NCBI GenBank assembly: GCA_000697665.1
Contig: KL197725.1
Span: forward strand, 570,132-634,131
DNA: 64,000 bases
Source: Jaapia argillacea MUCL 33604
Lineage: Eukaryota; Basidiomycota; Agaricomycetes; Jaapiales; Jaapiaceae
Reading direction: 5' to 3'
In this document: piece after piece, positions 47,573 to 58,472 of the stretch
Layout of the letters: each line of letters begins with the position of its first letter
Position numbering within the stretch: the stretch's first letter is position 1
The notes under the pieces: model-generated
Databases searched by the model: none
What the model saw: only the letters and a program-made list of their open reading frames with translations
What the model was told of the DNA's origin: nothing
Made by a program: the position numbers and the translations under genes

Positions 47573-49697
47573 TCAAGGAGGCGCCAACATCGGACTGCCG
47601 CCATCTCCAGGAAATATCTCGATAGCCACCTTGATAGATGTAGTCTGCATTGTGTCTTGGTGAATGAAGACCAATGTAATCTCGGTGGAACCTTGGCTCG
47701 CAGCGTGGAACTTGAAGGTCGCATGCTCCTGGTCGATATTGATCAGTTGGATCATCCGAAGGTCAACACTAGCGTCCATCCAACCAGCCTTCTCGACAGG
47801 GACCGTCACTTCGAAGGTCTCGCCCGATTTCACCTGACGATCCGAAACCTTTCCAGAAACGATGGGCACCTCTAGTTGCCCACCCTCATCCACCTCATCA
47901 TCCTTCAGCGACTGGTCAACGAAACCGGCTATTTCCTTCTCGAGGTCATAGCTCGAAGCCATGCCCTGCAAGGTTACGAAGACGTTGTCGCGGACGAAAA
48001 GGATGTATCCATGCCCGCCTACCCCACTCAACGAACGCTGACCGAGGCCCGCGTTCGAGGGGAATATGGTATACAAAGGAGCGGAGACGCAGGACAGGGC
48101 CTCTTGCATTGCGGCCACGGCGGCGTCATTGGTTTTAGCCACGTAAAGTTCGATCTCAACCATGCTAGAGTCACTGCCGAGACGCCAGTAAGAGCGAGAG
48201 CCTTGCGCGCTTGACTGTACATTCTGAATGTTAAGGATGATGCCCAACTTCTGCACCACGGCCTTCTGTAGGGAGTTATAATTGACCCGCGTTAAGTGTG
48301 GGGTATCAGATTTATCGACTTTAGCGCGATCCATGGCGAGCTCCACTGGTGTCAAGCTGCTGGGCTTGGTGGAAACGGCTCGGGATGCGGTAGACGCGAG
48401 GGTCAAGAGCCCAACAACACCAACCTGCGTGGGATGGATGTCGTTGACATTACCAGGAAGGGTGTGATAGTAGGTGGTGTAGTAGTTGGTTGCTAGAAGA
48501 GCCAAGGTCAGGGGGATGGTCGATGAATTTGTTTCGGGACTTACTGATATCGATGGCGGCGGCGAGATATTGGTGGAGTTGTTCGTTACCCACGTGAGGA
48601 CCGCTGGTAGCATCCAAAACCAAGTTGTGCTCCTCGTCGCCGTCAACTTCGAGTGCGATAAATGCATGGTTTCCAAACATACTCCTTGGCCCCGTCACGG
48701 GGGTTTGGTCGGGGTCATAGTCTTGTGGTGCCAGGGGCAGTGCGTTGTAGGAAGAGTTGTCCCAGAACGGATTATTACAAGGTAACGGATGGCCTTTGAG
48801 ACTGACGCAGCGACATGAGATACTTACATAAAGAAAAGGGGAGAGGACATACAATGTGGGGTTGATCAATCCATAGGGCTCCATGAAGTTCCAACGGACC
48901 CGGTCGTAATCAGAGTGGACAGTGAGGGCAATCCGCACGATACCCGCCATATCGTAGCAATTTATCCGCATACCAGCTCCTGCCTCGAGGTCCTGGAAGT
49001 AAAGCTCGAGAAAATACGTCACACCGAATGCGTCCGTGGTATAGCGAGGGCGGCCATACACATTCTCATACGAGAACGGTCCTCCAAACACTCTCTCCAC
49101 CAGATCGCGACGAGCGTCAGTCTCGTTCCACGCTCTGTTATTGTTGTCGAAGATGGGCAGATAAGCGCGGAGCAAGTTAACGGATATGCCGAATGGCAAC
49201 CACAGCGCCATTGCAGCGACTATGGGGGTCTTGACGACATATATCTCCAACGGTGTAGTGGTTCCGGTCACCACCGTTTCTCCATCTCCATTAGCCAGCA
49301 CCCACACGAAATTGCCCCTGTACGCGATGGGGAATGGGAGAGGGTTTGTTATAGCGAGGTCGCTGACCATGACTTCCCCGGCACCCGTGCCCCAAGGATT
49401 GATTGGGGTTGGGGAAGAGAGGACTTCTATGCCGTTGAAGAGGCCACGGAGATAGAGGCTCGTCGGTGCGGTCAGGTACAAATCACAAGCCACTGCGAGT
49501 GCTACCGTAGCCGACGAGGTGGTATCGAAAGCAGTGAAGGCACCGCTGGGTATAATGGGTGGATTAGGATCGTTGGCAATCCAAAGCCACGTCCAGAAGT
49601 CTCTCTGTACGAACGACCGGGAACCATCGAATTGGCGAATGTAGAGAGGGACAGTAGACGCCGCTTGGACTGAGGTGACGTTGAGATAGTCGCCCAT
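47573..49697 (-). CDS. Transglutaminase/papain-like Cys-His-Asp protein, copy B
   Basis: Start at 49697 (MGDYLNVTSVQAASTVPLYI). Introns at 48802-48852 and 48492-48543 occupy the same positions and phases as in copies A and C; the spliced frame is 673 codons plus stop. The triad segments are kept: NCYDMAGIVRIALTV, GNHAFIALEV and NLVLDATSGPHVG. The C-terminal module has SYWRLGSDSSMVEIELYVAK, PSNAGLGQRSLSG, GYILFVRDNVFVTLQG and TFKFHAASQGSTEITLVFIH, ending SPMLAPP. Open throughout, so apparently functional. No export signal; probably cytosolic. Confidence 0.75.
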
Positions 49698-49770
49698 GGT
49701 AGGTGGGGAAGTGTCTGACTCCTGATGGGCGAAGAAAGGTATAGCCGTTCGACTACCTGAACATACAGCC

Positions 49771-49778
49771 TTTTAAAA
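49771..49778 (-). promoter_or_regulatory. TATA-like element of copy B
   Basis: TTTTAAAA, 74 bp upstream of the start codon, in the same place as in copies A and C. A CGACTACC/CGACTGCC motif lies between it and the start in all three. Confidence 0.5.
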
Positions 49779-50092
49779 GTGAATCACCGTCGGGGTCCAT
49801 CAAACCGACACAATGGGTTCCAATGGCGGCGCACCATGATAACAAACTAGCCAGTTCGAAAACCGTACCCTCGGCTTTCGTCATTGGATAGGACTGAGGA
49901 TTCTCAAGACGGGCGGTGTGGAGGCGAAGCTGGCCTCCATACAAATGCACTCACGAGGGCAACCTGCTACATCCTAGGAGATCCTAAGCCATAGAGGGAG
50001 TTCCATAGTCCTGGTACCTGTCACGGAGGTGGGGGATAGGTGGAACAAGAAAGGGTGGCAAGAAAAGCTTTGAGTCTCAATGCCACAGTCGC

Positions 50093-51969
50093 CCCGTTTG
50101 GGACGTGTAATATGCGACCAGTACGGCGGATAAGATCAGCTTTGCTTCAGAGCTTCAGCCTTTCCCTTGAATTCCGATGTGACGGAGAGTCTGAAACCCC
50201 GTGCGCCACTGGCCTCGTAATTGAGTTGGGACCATTTCCTGCGAGTTTGGTGACTGTACGCCGACCACCAATCAACGAGGTCTTGCGGAACAAGCAACGA
50301 TTGAAGGGTACCGCTTGCATCACGTCGGAATCGGAGTGTATTTGATTTGTTCAGCCTCACCCCGATCGAGTACAATCGCGAAGTCGCGCAATCCTCTCCA
50401 TGTACACAACCTGGAGTCTTGGTGCATGTGGAGATATCTTCCGCCCAAAGGCATGTGCACCTCATGAAGATATCAAACGAATGTGAAATTGATAGATAGC
50501 AGACTCTGCGATCAATCCATGTACGATGTAATGATGTATATTGCCTCTCCCGGGCTCCTCTAATATGGTCTCTTGAACTCCTCACTGATCTCATTTTGCC
50601 TCAGGGTCATACTGAAGTTTGGGGCCGGAAGCATCATAGTGATCGCTGTCACCATCCGCAATCGTGAAGGTCTCCATCTATACGGGCGACCAAAGTCGAA
50701 TCGATATGCATCCAAGAGAAGTGACCCGTACTAACCTGGATGTGGACGCCGGGTGTGCTCTTTTTCATGGAAACAGCCGTCATGGTAGGTCCGCGGTTAG
50801 GGGTGTTGCCTGTTTGGAAGTTCACGCCAGAGTTCTGGCTGCTGGAACTACGAGTTCGTCGACGAATCAGTATTATGTGGAGATGTGAGCAGGAGATGTA
50901 TTGACAAGACTTCCGCGCCTTTGTTTGTGAAATTTGTGAGACGACGGACAGCGCGAGTCGACACAATCTAAGCACCGTGAGTTGCGCCCCCGAGCGAAAA
51001 GCAAAGGTTAGACATACCGTTGATGCCACAGCCGCAGGCACATCAAAGATAACACTCATAGTAGGGTTCAAGTTCAACAACATGAAGGTCTATCAAACAT
51101 GAATGTCAAAATTTGAGTGAACAATCCAACGACCGAGGTATATATGCACAGTAGCAAGCACGTTGGCGACGAATGCGATGACAAAGTAAATCAGCCCGTC
51201 ACCCCAAATCATGTTCATAAGCGAACTTCGTCCAATTGTGTTATTGAAGACAAGCTTATAAGCAGTGAGCCGGTGATGATGAGATCGAAAATCATGGCTT
51301 TGATAAATGTGGCTGAAAAAACGGTGTTGTTGGTGTGAACAATCGCGCATCTTTCTCCGGCGACATATACGGCGGTCAGGAGAACACCTTTCGATAAGCA
51401 GTGAGCGACATGATAACTTCCTATTCATGGATGAAAATACCGTACCTTGGACGATCAAAGATCATTGACCGAGGATGATAACAACCAGAGGGATAACGAT
51501 GTATCGCTTCTGTGACCATACAGCCATCGTAGAAGACGGTTGGTGCCGGAATTCACGTCACCAGGAGAAATGTAGACGTACGTCCTAATGGACAAGTTGA
51601 TAATGGCAAAAGCGATAGTAGCTTGATCAGTGAGCTGCGAAGTTGTGGATTAGATGACGTTGTCCACAATAAGGACAAGAGACACCTGATTAAAAGTGTA
51701 CAGAGCCTGACACTTCACAGGTCTGAAATACCAGAATGAGGATGTAAGGTTTACATGACATACAACGCGTCCCGTCGCGTCGATTTTACAACCACTTACG
51801 TTGTGGAACCCAAAGCAATCGCACTGGGGTGGGGGACAAGTCAGCGTCATAGATGGGTTATGGGTAAAGATCTACGCACATTCCAACCATGGCAAATAGC
51901 AGACGGTATCGACTGCCGAAGTAGAAGATCTATCACAAGAGCGAGCCCCTTGATAGACGACGACATCTT
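50093..51969. other. 1.9-kb insertion private to unit B
   Basis: In unit C the sequence runs CACAATCGCC directly into GACGAGCACTCGAC. In unit B the same two flanks are separated by this segment, and unit A also lacks it. I see no terminal inverted repeats and no clear target duplication. It carries the decayed membrane-protein gene described next. Confidence 0.65.
50650..51860 (-). pseudogene. Decayed multi-pass membrane protein gene
   Basis: Pieces in several frames match a familiar Agaricomycete membrane-protein family with about seven hydrophobic segments: TMAVWSQKRYIVIPLVVIIL, GVLLTAVYVAGERCAIVHTN, NTVFSATFIKAMIFDLIITG, GDGLIYFVIAFVANVLATV, MLLNLNPTMSVIFDVPAAVA and VRRLTNFTNKGAEV. One in-frame stop (TGA at 51462-51464, where the family usually has Trp after GH) and a frame change near 51265 break it; intron borders elsewhere look normal. 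Function of the intact family is unknown. Confidence 0.65.
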
Positions 51970-52109
51970 CGAGCACTCGACTGGCTGATGCTCCAGCGTA
52001 GAGCAATTTACAAGTAGGCAAGATCTTTCATGCCATTCCATGGAGCAGCAAATGGAGTTCTGAACCAAGAACCTCAGAAGTTCGTGTCGGCGAGGGAGTA
52101 AGCAAGGTT

Positions 52110-52669
52110 GAGGCATGCCTGAAAGGAAATGGACGGAAAATGCCCCGAAAAGGAATATCCCGGCAACTGCCACGTGGGCTGGGATACCACCTTACTTTGT
52201 TGTCGCCGACACCACAATCCACAACAGACTCGCTAATATCTCGAGCAGATGCAATCCAACAACGCAAACGTTCCACAAACATTCAAACTCAAACTCAAAA
52301 CCAAACTCAAAACCAAAACCAAAACCAAAACCAAACGATTAAAACCGACCGAAACATGATGGACTCGCTAATGTCTCGAGTAGATGCAATCCAACCGCCA
52401 AAAGAAGCGCAAGACCTCCCACAAACATTCACACTCAAAACCAAACCACGATTCCTCGAGCCAAACATCCCAAACCGACCCGACGCTTTCCTCGTAAGCC
52501 CTTCACCATCCGACCTCTCCACTGTCAGCCAAGACCTACAACAATATCCACAACGAAAAATCCCTTGCCCTCCTCCAGCACAGCCAGCGCCATCTGTTTC
52601 TTTCATTCCCTAAGAACGATTATACCCAGCCTCTTGACGATCATCAATCGACAAATATACTTCACTTGA
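52110..52669 (+). pseudogene. 5' relic of UTP7, unit B
   Basis: Matches the UTP7 promoter (GGCAACTGCCACGTGGGCT) and exon 1. The start segment occurs twice in tandem: GACTCGCTAATATCTCGAGC near 52228 and GATGGACTCGCTAATGTCTC near 52356. The N-terminal Lys/Ser-rich code follows but the frame ends at the unit boundary. It cannot encode the WD40 domain. Confidence 0.75.
52278..52340. repeat. AACCAAA-type microsatellite
   Basis: A run of CAAAAC/AACTCAA hexamers (about ten units) inside the UTP7 relic of unit B. It grew from the Lys/Gln/Asn-rich code of the exon 1 fragment. Confidence 0.7.
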
Positions 52670-52849
52670 TAAGCTAACATTAAACATATGTGCAAAACGG
52701 ATACACCAAGGCAATTTTGAAACATATAGATGGAGATAACAATGGCCCGACTCTGAAACGCACCTAATCATACACTGGCTCTTCACATTCGCGAAATCCA
52801 AACCAAGTTTCAAGTTCTGCGGAGCGACCGCATGACGGGTGCGGATATC

Positions 52850-54950
52850 TCAAGGAGGCGCCAACATTGGATTGTCGTCACTTCGAGGCCATATCTCGAT
52901 AGCCACCTTGATCGATGTAGTCTGCATCGTGTCTTCGTGAATGAAGACCAATTGAATTTCGGTGGAACCTTCGCCCGCAGCATGGAACTTGAAGGTCGCG
53001 TGCTCCCGGTCGACATTGATCAGTTGGATCATCCGAAGATCCACACTAGCGTCCATCCAACCAGCCTTCTCGACAGGGGCCGTCACTTCGAAGATCTCGC
53101 CCGATTTCACCTGACGACCTTGAACCTCTCCACGAAGGATAGGGGCCTCTAGCTGCACACCCACATCCACCTCATCGTCTTTCAGTGACTGGTCAACGAA
53201 ACCGGCTATTTCCTTGAGGTCTTCACTCGAAGCCATGCCCTGCAAGGTTACGAAGACGTTGTCACGGACAAAAAGGATGTATCCACGCCCGCCCACCCCA
53301 CTCAACGAACACTGCCCTAGGCCCGAGTTCGAGGGGAAGATGACATCCAAAGGAGCGGAGACGCACGAAAGGGCCTCTTGCATTGCACCCACGGCGGCGT
53401 CGGGTGTTTCGGTCACGTGAAGTTCGATCTCAACCATGCTAGAGTCACTGCCGAGGCGCCAGTAAGAGCGAGAGCCCTGCGAGCTTGACTGTACACTCTG
53501 AGTGGTAAGGTTGATGCCCAACTTCTGCACCATGGCCTTCTGTAGGGAGTTATAATTGACCCGCGTTAAGTGTGGGGGATCAGATTTATCGACTTTGGCA
53601 CGATCCACGGCGAGCTCCACTGATGTCAAGCTTCTGGGTTCGATGGAAACGGCTCGGGATGCGGTAGACGCGAGGGTCAAGAGCCCAACAACACCAACCT
53701 GCGTCGGATGGATGTCGTGGACATTACCAGGACGGGTGTGATAATAGGCGGTGTAGTAGTTGGTTCCTAGAAGAGTCAAGGTCAGGGGGATGGTAAATGA
53801 GTTTGTTTCGGGACTTACTGGTATCGATGGCGGCGGCGAGATATTGGTCGAGTTGTTCGTTACCCACATGAGGACCACAGGTAGCGTCCAAAACCAAGTT
53901 GTGCTCCTGGTTGTCGACTTCGAGTGCGATGAATGCATGGTTTGCGAACATACTCCTTGGCTCCACGTTTTGGTTAGGGTCATAGTCTTGTGGCGCCACT
54001 GATAATGGGCTGCAATAAGCGTTGGCAAAGAACGGATTATTACAAAGCAAGGGATGGCCTTTGAGACTGATGCAGCGACATGAGATACTTGAATAAAGAA
54101 AATGGGAGAGGACATACAATGTGGGGTTGATCAATCCATAGGGCTGCATGAAGTTCCAATGGACCCGGTCGTAACCAGGGTGGACAGTGAGGGCAACCTG
54201 TATGATACCCGCCATATCGTAGCAATTTATCCACATAGGAGCTCCTGCCTCGAGATCCTGGAAGTAAAGCTCGAGCCAATACGCCACACCGAATTTGCCC
54301 GCGGCATAGTGAGGAGCGCCATACACAGTATCATACGAGAACGGTCCTCCAAATACTCTCTCCACGAGTGCGCGGCGAGCGTCAATCTCGGCCCATGTTC
54401 TGTTATTGTTGTCGAAGACGGGCAGATAAACGCGGAGCAAGTTAACAGATATGCCGAAGGGCATCCACAGCACCATTGCAGCGGGGGTGGGGGCCCCGAA
54501 GACGTATATTTCCAACGGTATAGTGGTCCCGGTCACCACTGTTTCTCCATCTCCATTTGCCAGCACCCACACGAAATTGCCCCTGTAGGCGATGGGGAAC
54601 GGGAGGATGTTTGTTATAGCGAGGTCGCGGACCGTGACTTCTGCGGCACCCGTGCCCCAAGGATTGATCGGGGTTGGGGAAGAGAGGACTTCTATGCCGT
54701 TGAAGAGGGCACGGAGATAGAGGCTCGTCGGTGCGGTCAAGTTGAAATCACAAGCCACTCCGAGCGCTACCGTAGCCGACGAGGTGGCATCGAAAGCAGT
54801 GAAGGCATTGCTGGGGATAGGATAGCCGGCAGTCCAAAGCCACGTCCAGACATCCCTCTGTACTGACGGCCGGGAACCATCGAATTCACGAACGTAGAGA
54901 GGAACGGTAGATTTCGCTTGAACTGAGGTGATGTTAAGATAGTCGCCCAT
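52850..54950 (-). CDS. Transglutaminase/papain-like Cys-His-Asp protein, copy C
   Basis: Start at 54950 (MGDYLNITSVQAKSTVPLYV), chosen over an upstream in-frame ATG at 55100 because it aligns with copies A and B and follows the TATA-like element. Introns 54067-54117 and 53767-53818; spliced length 665 codons plus stop. Triad segments: NCYDMAGIIQVALTV, NHAFIALEVDN and NLVLDATCGPHVG (Ser changed to Cys next to the Asp). The C-terminal module is complete and ends NPMLAPP. It is divergent from UTP7, the ancestral neighbour, with about 580 bp between starts. Confidence 0.75.
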
Positions 54951-55025
54951 GGTAGGTGGGGAAGTGTCTGAGTCCTGATGAGCGAAGAAAGCTATAGCCT
55001 TTCGACTGCCCGAGCGCACACAGCC

Positions 55026-55033
55026 TTTTAAAA
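55026..55033 (-). promoter_or_regulatory. TATA-like element of copy C
   Basis: TTTTAAAA, 76 bp upstream of the start codon; same position as in copies A and B. Confidence 0.5.
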
Positions 55034-55443
55034 GCGAATAACCGTCCTGTGTCCCTGGAACCAAAACAATGGGTTCCAATGGCAGGGTACCATAGGCCAT
55101 CGAGGGAGGTCCATAGTCCTATTACCTGTCACGGAGGGTGGGGAATAGGTGGAACAAGGAGGGATGGGATGTCAAGTTTTGAGTCTCGAGCAGTTACAAT
55201 GTCACAATCGCCGACGAGCACTCGACTAGCTCATGCTCCGGCGCGCAGCAATTTGCAAGCGACGTTAGGCAAGATCTTTCATGCTATTCCATGGAGCGAC
55301 AAATGGAGTTCTGGACCAAGAGCCTCGGAAGTTCGTGTCGGTGGGGAATAAGTAGGCAAGGTTGGGGCATAGAGCCAGAGCGAAGAGAAACTTTAAAGGA
55401 AATGGACGGAAAATGCCCCGAAAAGGAATATCCCGACAACTGC

Positions 55444-55449
55444 CACGTG
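55444..55449 (+). promoter_or_regulatory. CACGTG E-box in the UTP7 promoter
   Basis: Palindromic CACGTG within CTGCCACGTGGGCT, about 85 bp before the UTP7 start. It is retained in both relic promoters (near 45117 and 52172). CACGTG is the site of fungal bHLH factors of the Cbf1 type; the actual factor is unknown. Confidence 0.5.
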
Positions 55450-55533
55450 GGCTGAGATACGAAGCTGCAAAAAAATCTAGTACCCACCACTGCTTAGCTT
55501 GGAATTTCGTTGTCGCCGACGCCACCATCCGCC

Positions 55534-57960
55534 ATGGACTCGCTAATATCTCGAGCAGATGCAATCCAACCGCTCCACAAGAAACGCAAAACCTCTCACA
55601 AACCTTCAAACTCAAGACCAAAATCAAAACCAAACGATTCCTCGAGTAAAACATCCCAAACCGACCCAACGCTTTCCTCAATAGCCTCTCACACCCTCCT
55701 TCCAAAGTCCCTCCGGACATCCTCTCCACCCCCGCCATCAACCAAGACCTACAACCACATACCCAACAAAAAACTCCGTTCCGAACTCACCAAGACTTCC
55801 GCAAATGCACTCCGAGCCAAAGCCCTTGTAAAAGATGCGCAGGAGCTGTTATTGGTCGATGAGCCAGGGAAAATGGAGGTGGAAGGTGAGATGGAGAGGA
55901 CGTGGAGAGTGGGTCAGGAGGAGATTGTCCAGAGTGTAGGAGGCGAGGCTGCGAAGGGGCGGAAAGAGTTGAAATTGGATGGTGGATCGTACAGAACGAG
56001 GTATACAAGGAACGGGAGGTGAGTGATTTCGTCCCTCCATTCTTGGAGTATTCGATTCCAGTCAACCCGCTTTCGTCTCGATCCTTGCCATATCTTAACC
56101 CTTTTCTGACTTTCGCTGTTCAGACATCTGGCCATAGTTGGCAAGAAAGGTCATGTCGCAACGTTCGACTGGCAAACAGGGAACCTACACACCGAACTGC
56201 ATCTACAAGAAACGTGTCGAGATATCACGTAGGTAAATTCCTCTCCTCGTCACTTCGCACCAAAATTCCCTTCCGTTTCCGCTGTCCACTCATCGGCGTT
56301 TTGATATCCTCAACTGATTTCTACCCCCAAGGTTCCTCCATTCACACTCCCACTTCGCAGTCGCCCAATCCAAATACGTCTTCATCTACGACAAAGATGG
56401 CGTCGAACTCCACAAACTCAAAGATCACATCGAACCTACTCGCCTAGAATTCCTACCATATCATTGGTTATTAGCTTCAGTCGTATGTCTCCTTGCCCCT
56501 TCAGTTCGGAATGACATTTATATGAATTGCAGGGCAACGCAGGCTACCTAAAATACCTAGACACATCTACAGGCCAACTCCTAACCCAATACCGCACCGC
56601 CCTAGGTCCCTGTACAACAATGACTCAAAACCCGCACAACGCCGTCATCCATCTCGGCCATACCAACGGTACAGTAACACTCTGGACTCCAAACCTTCCT
56701 CACCCCGCAGTCAAACTCCTCGCACACCTCGGACCCGTCACCTCCATTTCAGTTGATCCTTCTGGTGTTAACGGAGATGGTGCCGGAGGAGGCGGGGGGA
56801 GGTATATGGCTACTGCTGGTGCGGATGGGATGGTCAAAGTTTGGGATTGTAGGAATTGGAAAGGTGCGGTTAGGGGTTGGAGTGTTAGAGGTGGGAGTTC
56901 TGGCGGTACTGGGATTGAGGTTGAGTGGAGTCAGAGAGGGTATCTGGGAGTTGTTAGTGGAGGGAGTGTCAACGTAAGCCTCGTGTCGTATTTTCCTCGA
57001 TCTTTCGCTAACGGTTTTCATCTTCCCACTGTGTCCAATAGGTGTACCCACCCGCAGCAATCCACACACCCCACTCGAACCCCACGCTCCCACCTCTCTA
57101 CCTAACCCACCCAATTCCTCACCGGCCTCTCACATCCGCTCGGTTCGCGCCTTTCCAGGATATCTTGACGATAGGACATGCAGGTGGTGTGTCGAGTATT
57201 CTAGTGCCAGGTGCTGGGGAGGCAAACTTTGATAGTGGAGAAGCTGATCCATTCGAGGGTAGGAAGGCTAGGCGGGAGAGGGAGGTTAGGGGATTATTGG
57301 ATAAGGTACGTTTTGTGGTTCGAATTACTTTTGAAATCGATACTAATAGCCATTGTCTTCGACGTAGATCCAACCAGACATGATATCTCTGAATCCAGAC
57401 TTCGTTGGGTCCCTCGCTCCACCCTCGAAACTCACAACTGCCACCGATGCTACTCTCGCCTCACAATCAAAATCGAAAGCGGGTGAGGTACCGTATGCGA
57501 GACTACCGAGGTTGGAGAGGTTGAGAGTTAGTGGGAAGGCTGATGAGACTGAGTTGCATGATTCGGATGAGGAAGAGGGCGAGGAAGAAAGTGAGAAAGG
57601 GAAGGGAATGTCGAAAGCGGAGAAAGAGAAAAAGAAGATGAGGGGGAAGAATAAGAGTCTGAAGAGGTACGTCGTTTTTGTTCATGGTGTTTTCGATGAT
57701 ATTGATTGTATCGGTGTCATCTTAGGTACCTACGGAAGCAACGGAAGAACGTTATTGATCCGCGAGCCGTAAGTCTCCTCTCCTTCTCTCGACCGTATAC
57801 TGCTAAGACCTACTTTTTTTGACGCTATTTGTAGGTTGCGGTCCGCAAGAAACTTGAACACCAGAAGGTAGAAAGACAGAAAGCGAAGGAGATTGCGTCA
57901 GGTGTTCGGGAGGTTGAGAAACCCTCTGCACTGGATCGGTTTAAGCGGGCGGAGAAGTGA
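55534..57960 (+). CDS. UTP7: U3 snoRNP / small-subunit processome WD40 protein
   Basis: Start at 55534 (MDSLISRADAIQPLHKKRKT). The basic N-terminus leads to KELKLDGGSYRTRYTRNGRH, then across introns to LAIVGKKGHVATFDWQTGNL, the WD-repeat core (YHWLLAS, NAVIHLGHTNGTVTLWTPNL, YMATAGADGMVKVWD) and the BING4-type C-terminal region (FQDILTIGHAGGVSSILVPG, GEANFDSGEADPF), ending VRKKLEHQKVERQKAKE and SALDRFKRAEK. This is the order seen in yeast Utp7 and human WDR46, nucleolar proteins of 18S rRNA maturation. About eight introns. It is the intact parent of the two 5' relics upstream. Confidence 0.92.
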
Positions 57961-58472
57961 GGGTATCTGTCTTGGGGTCGTGGGTGGACGAGCTTCTGGC
58001 CGACTATGGTCAAGTAGCCCTCTCCCCACACGACGCACGAGTCAGATTTCACAGTAGAAGGAGGATGTCTGACCATTTTTGTTGCCATTAGCTTGACAAT
58101 TGGTTGGAACTGCTGAGCGTCCATTGACCGAATGACGGAACTTATGAGTTACGGTAATGAAAGGAACTGGGCGAGGTTAGGGTTACATGCTCAAAGGACC
58201 GCAGCCGACATCCGCGCCAATCCATCATAAAGAGTCAAAAAACTGTAAGATATATTGCTAGACAATACTGAGCAGACCTACAAATGAGTAACTACTAACT
58301 ACTATAACGCATGGAGATAAGTATTAGCGAAAAGGATTCCAATACACTAAGGGATGATGAGAGAGGAAATGAGAGGGAGGAAATGATAAAAGATACATCA
58401 CAAGATACGGTGAGATTAGGGTAAACACTTAAAGATACTTTTGGGACGTGGCGAACACACCCCCATAACTCC
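57961..58472. other. Convergent intergenic region
   Basis: 3' flanks of UTP7 and the zinc-finger gene. AT-rich near 58230-58320. Nothing else recognised. Confidence 0.4.

Larger units (their letters stand above)
47396..52669. repeat. Tandem unit B (Cys-His-Asp gene plus UTP7 5' fragment)
   Basis: Begins TAAGCTAACAT before the 3' flank of copy B and ends after the UTP7 relic at ACTTGA. The next unit begins with the same TAAGCTAACAT. Unit A (about 41690-45480) has the same plan and unit C ends in the intact UTP7 gene. Confidence 0.75.

Noticed and set aside
48915-49673. 252-codon open frame on the + strand within copy B (and its twin at 54102-54866)
   Set aside because: Antisense to the conserved first exon of the family; its conservation follows from the coding strand.
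50093-51969. Insertion as a TIR or LTR element
   Set aside because: No terminal repeats, no target duplication and no element-encoded protein could be seen.
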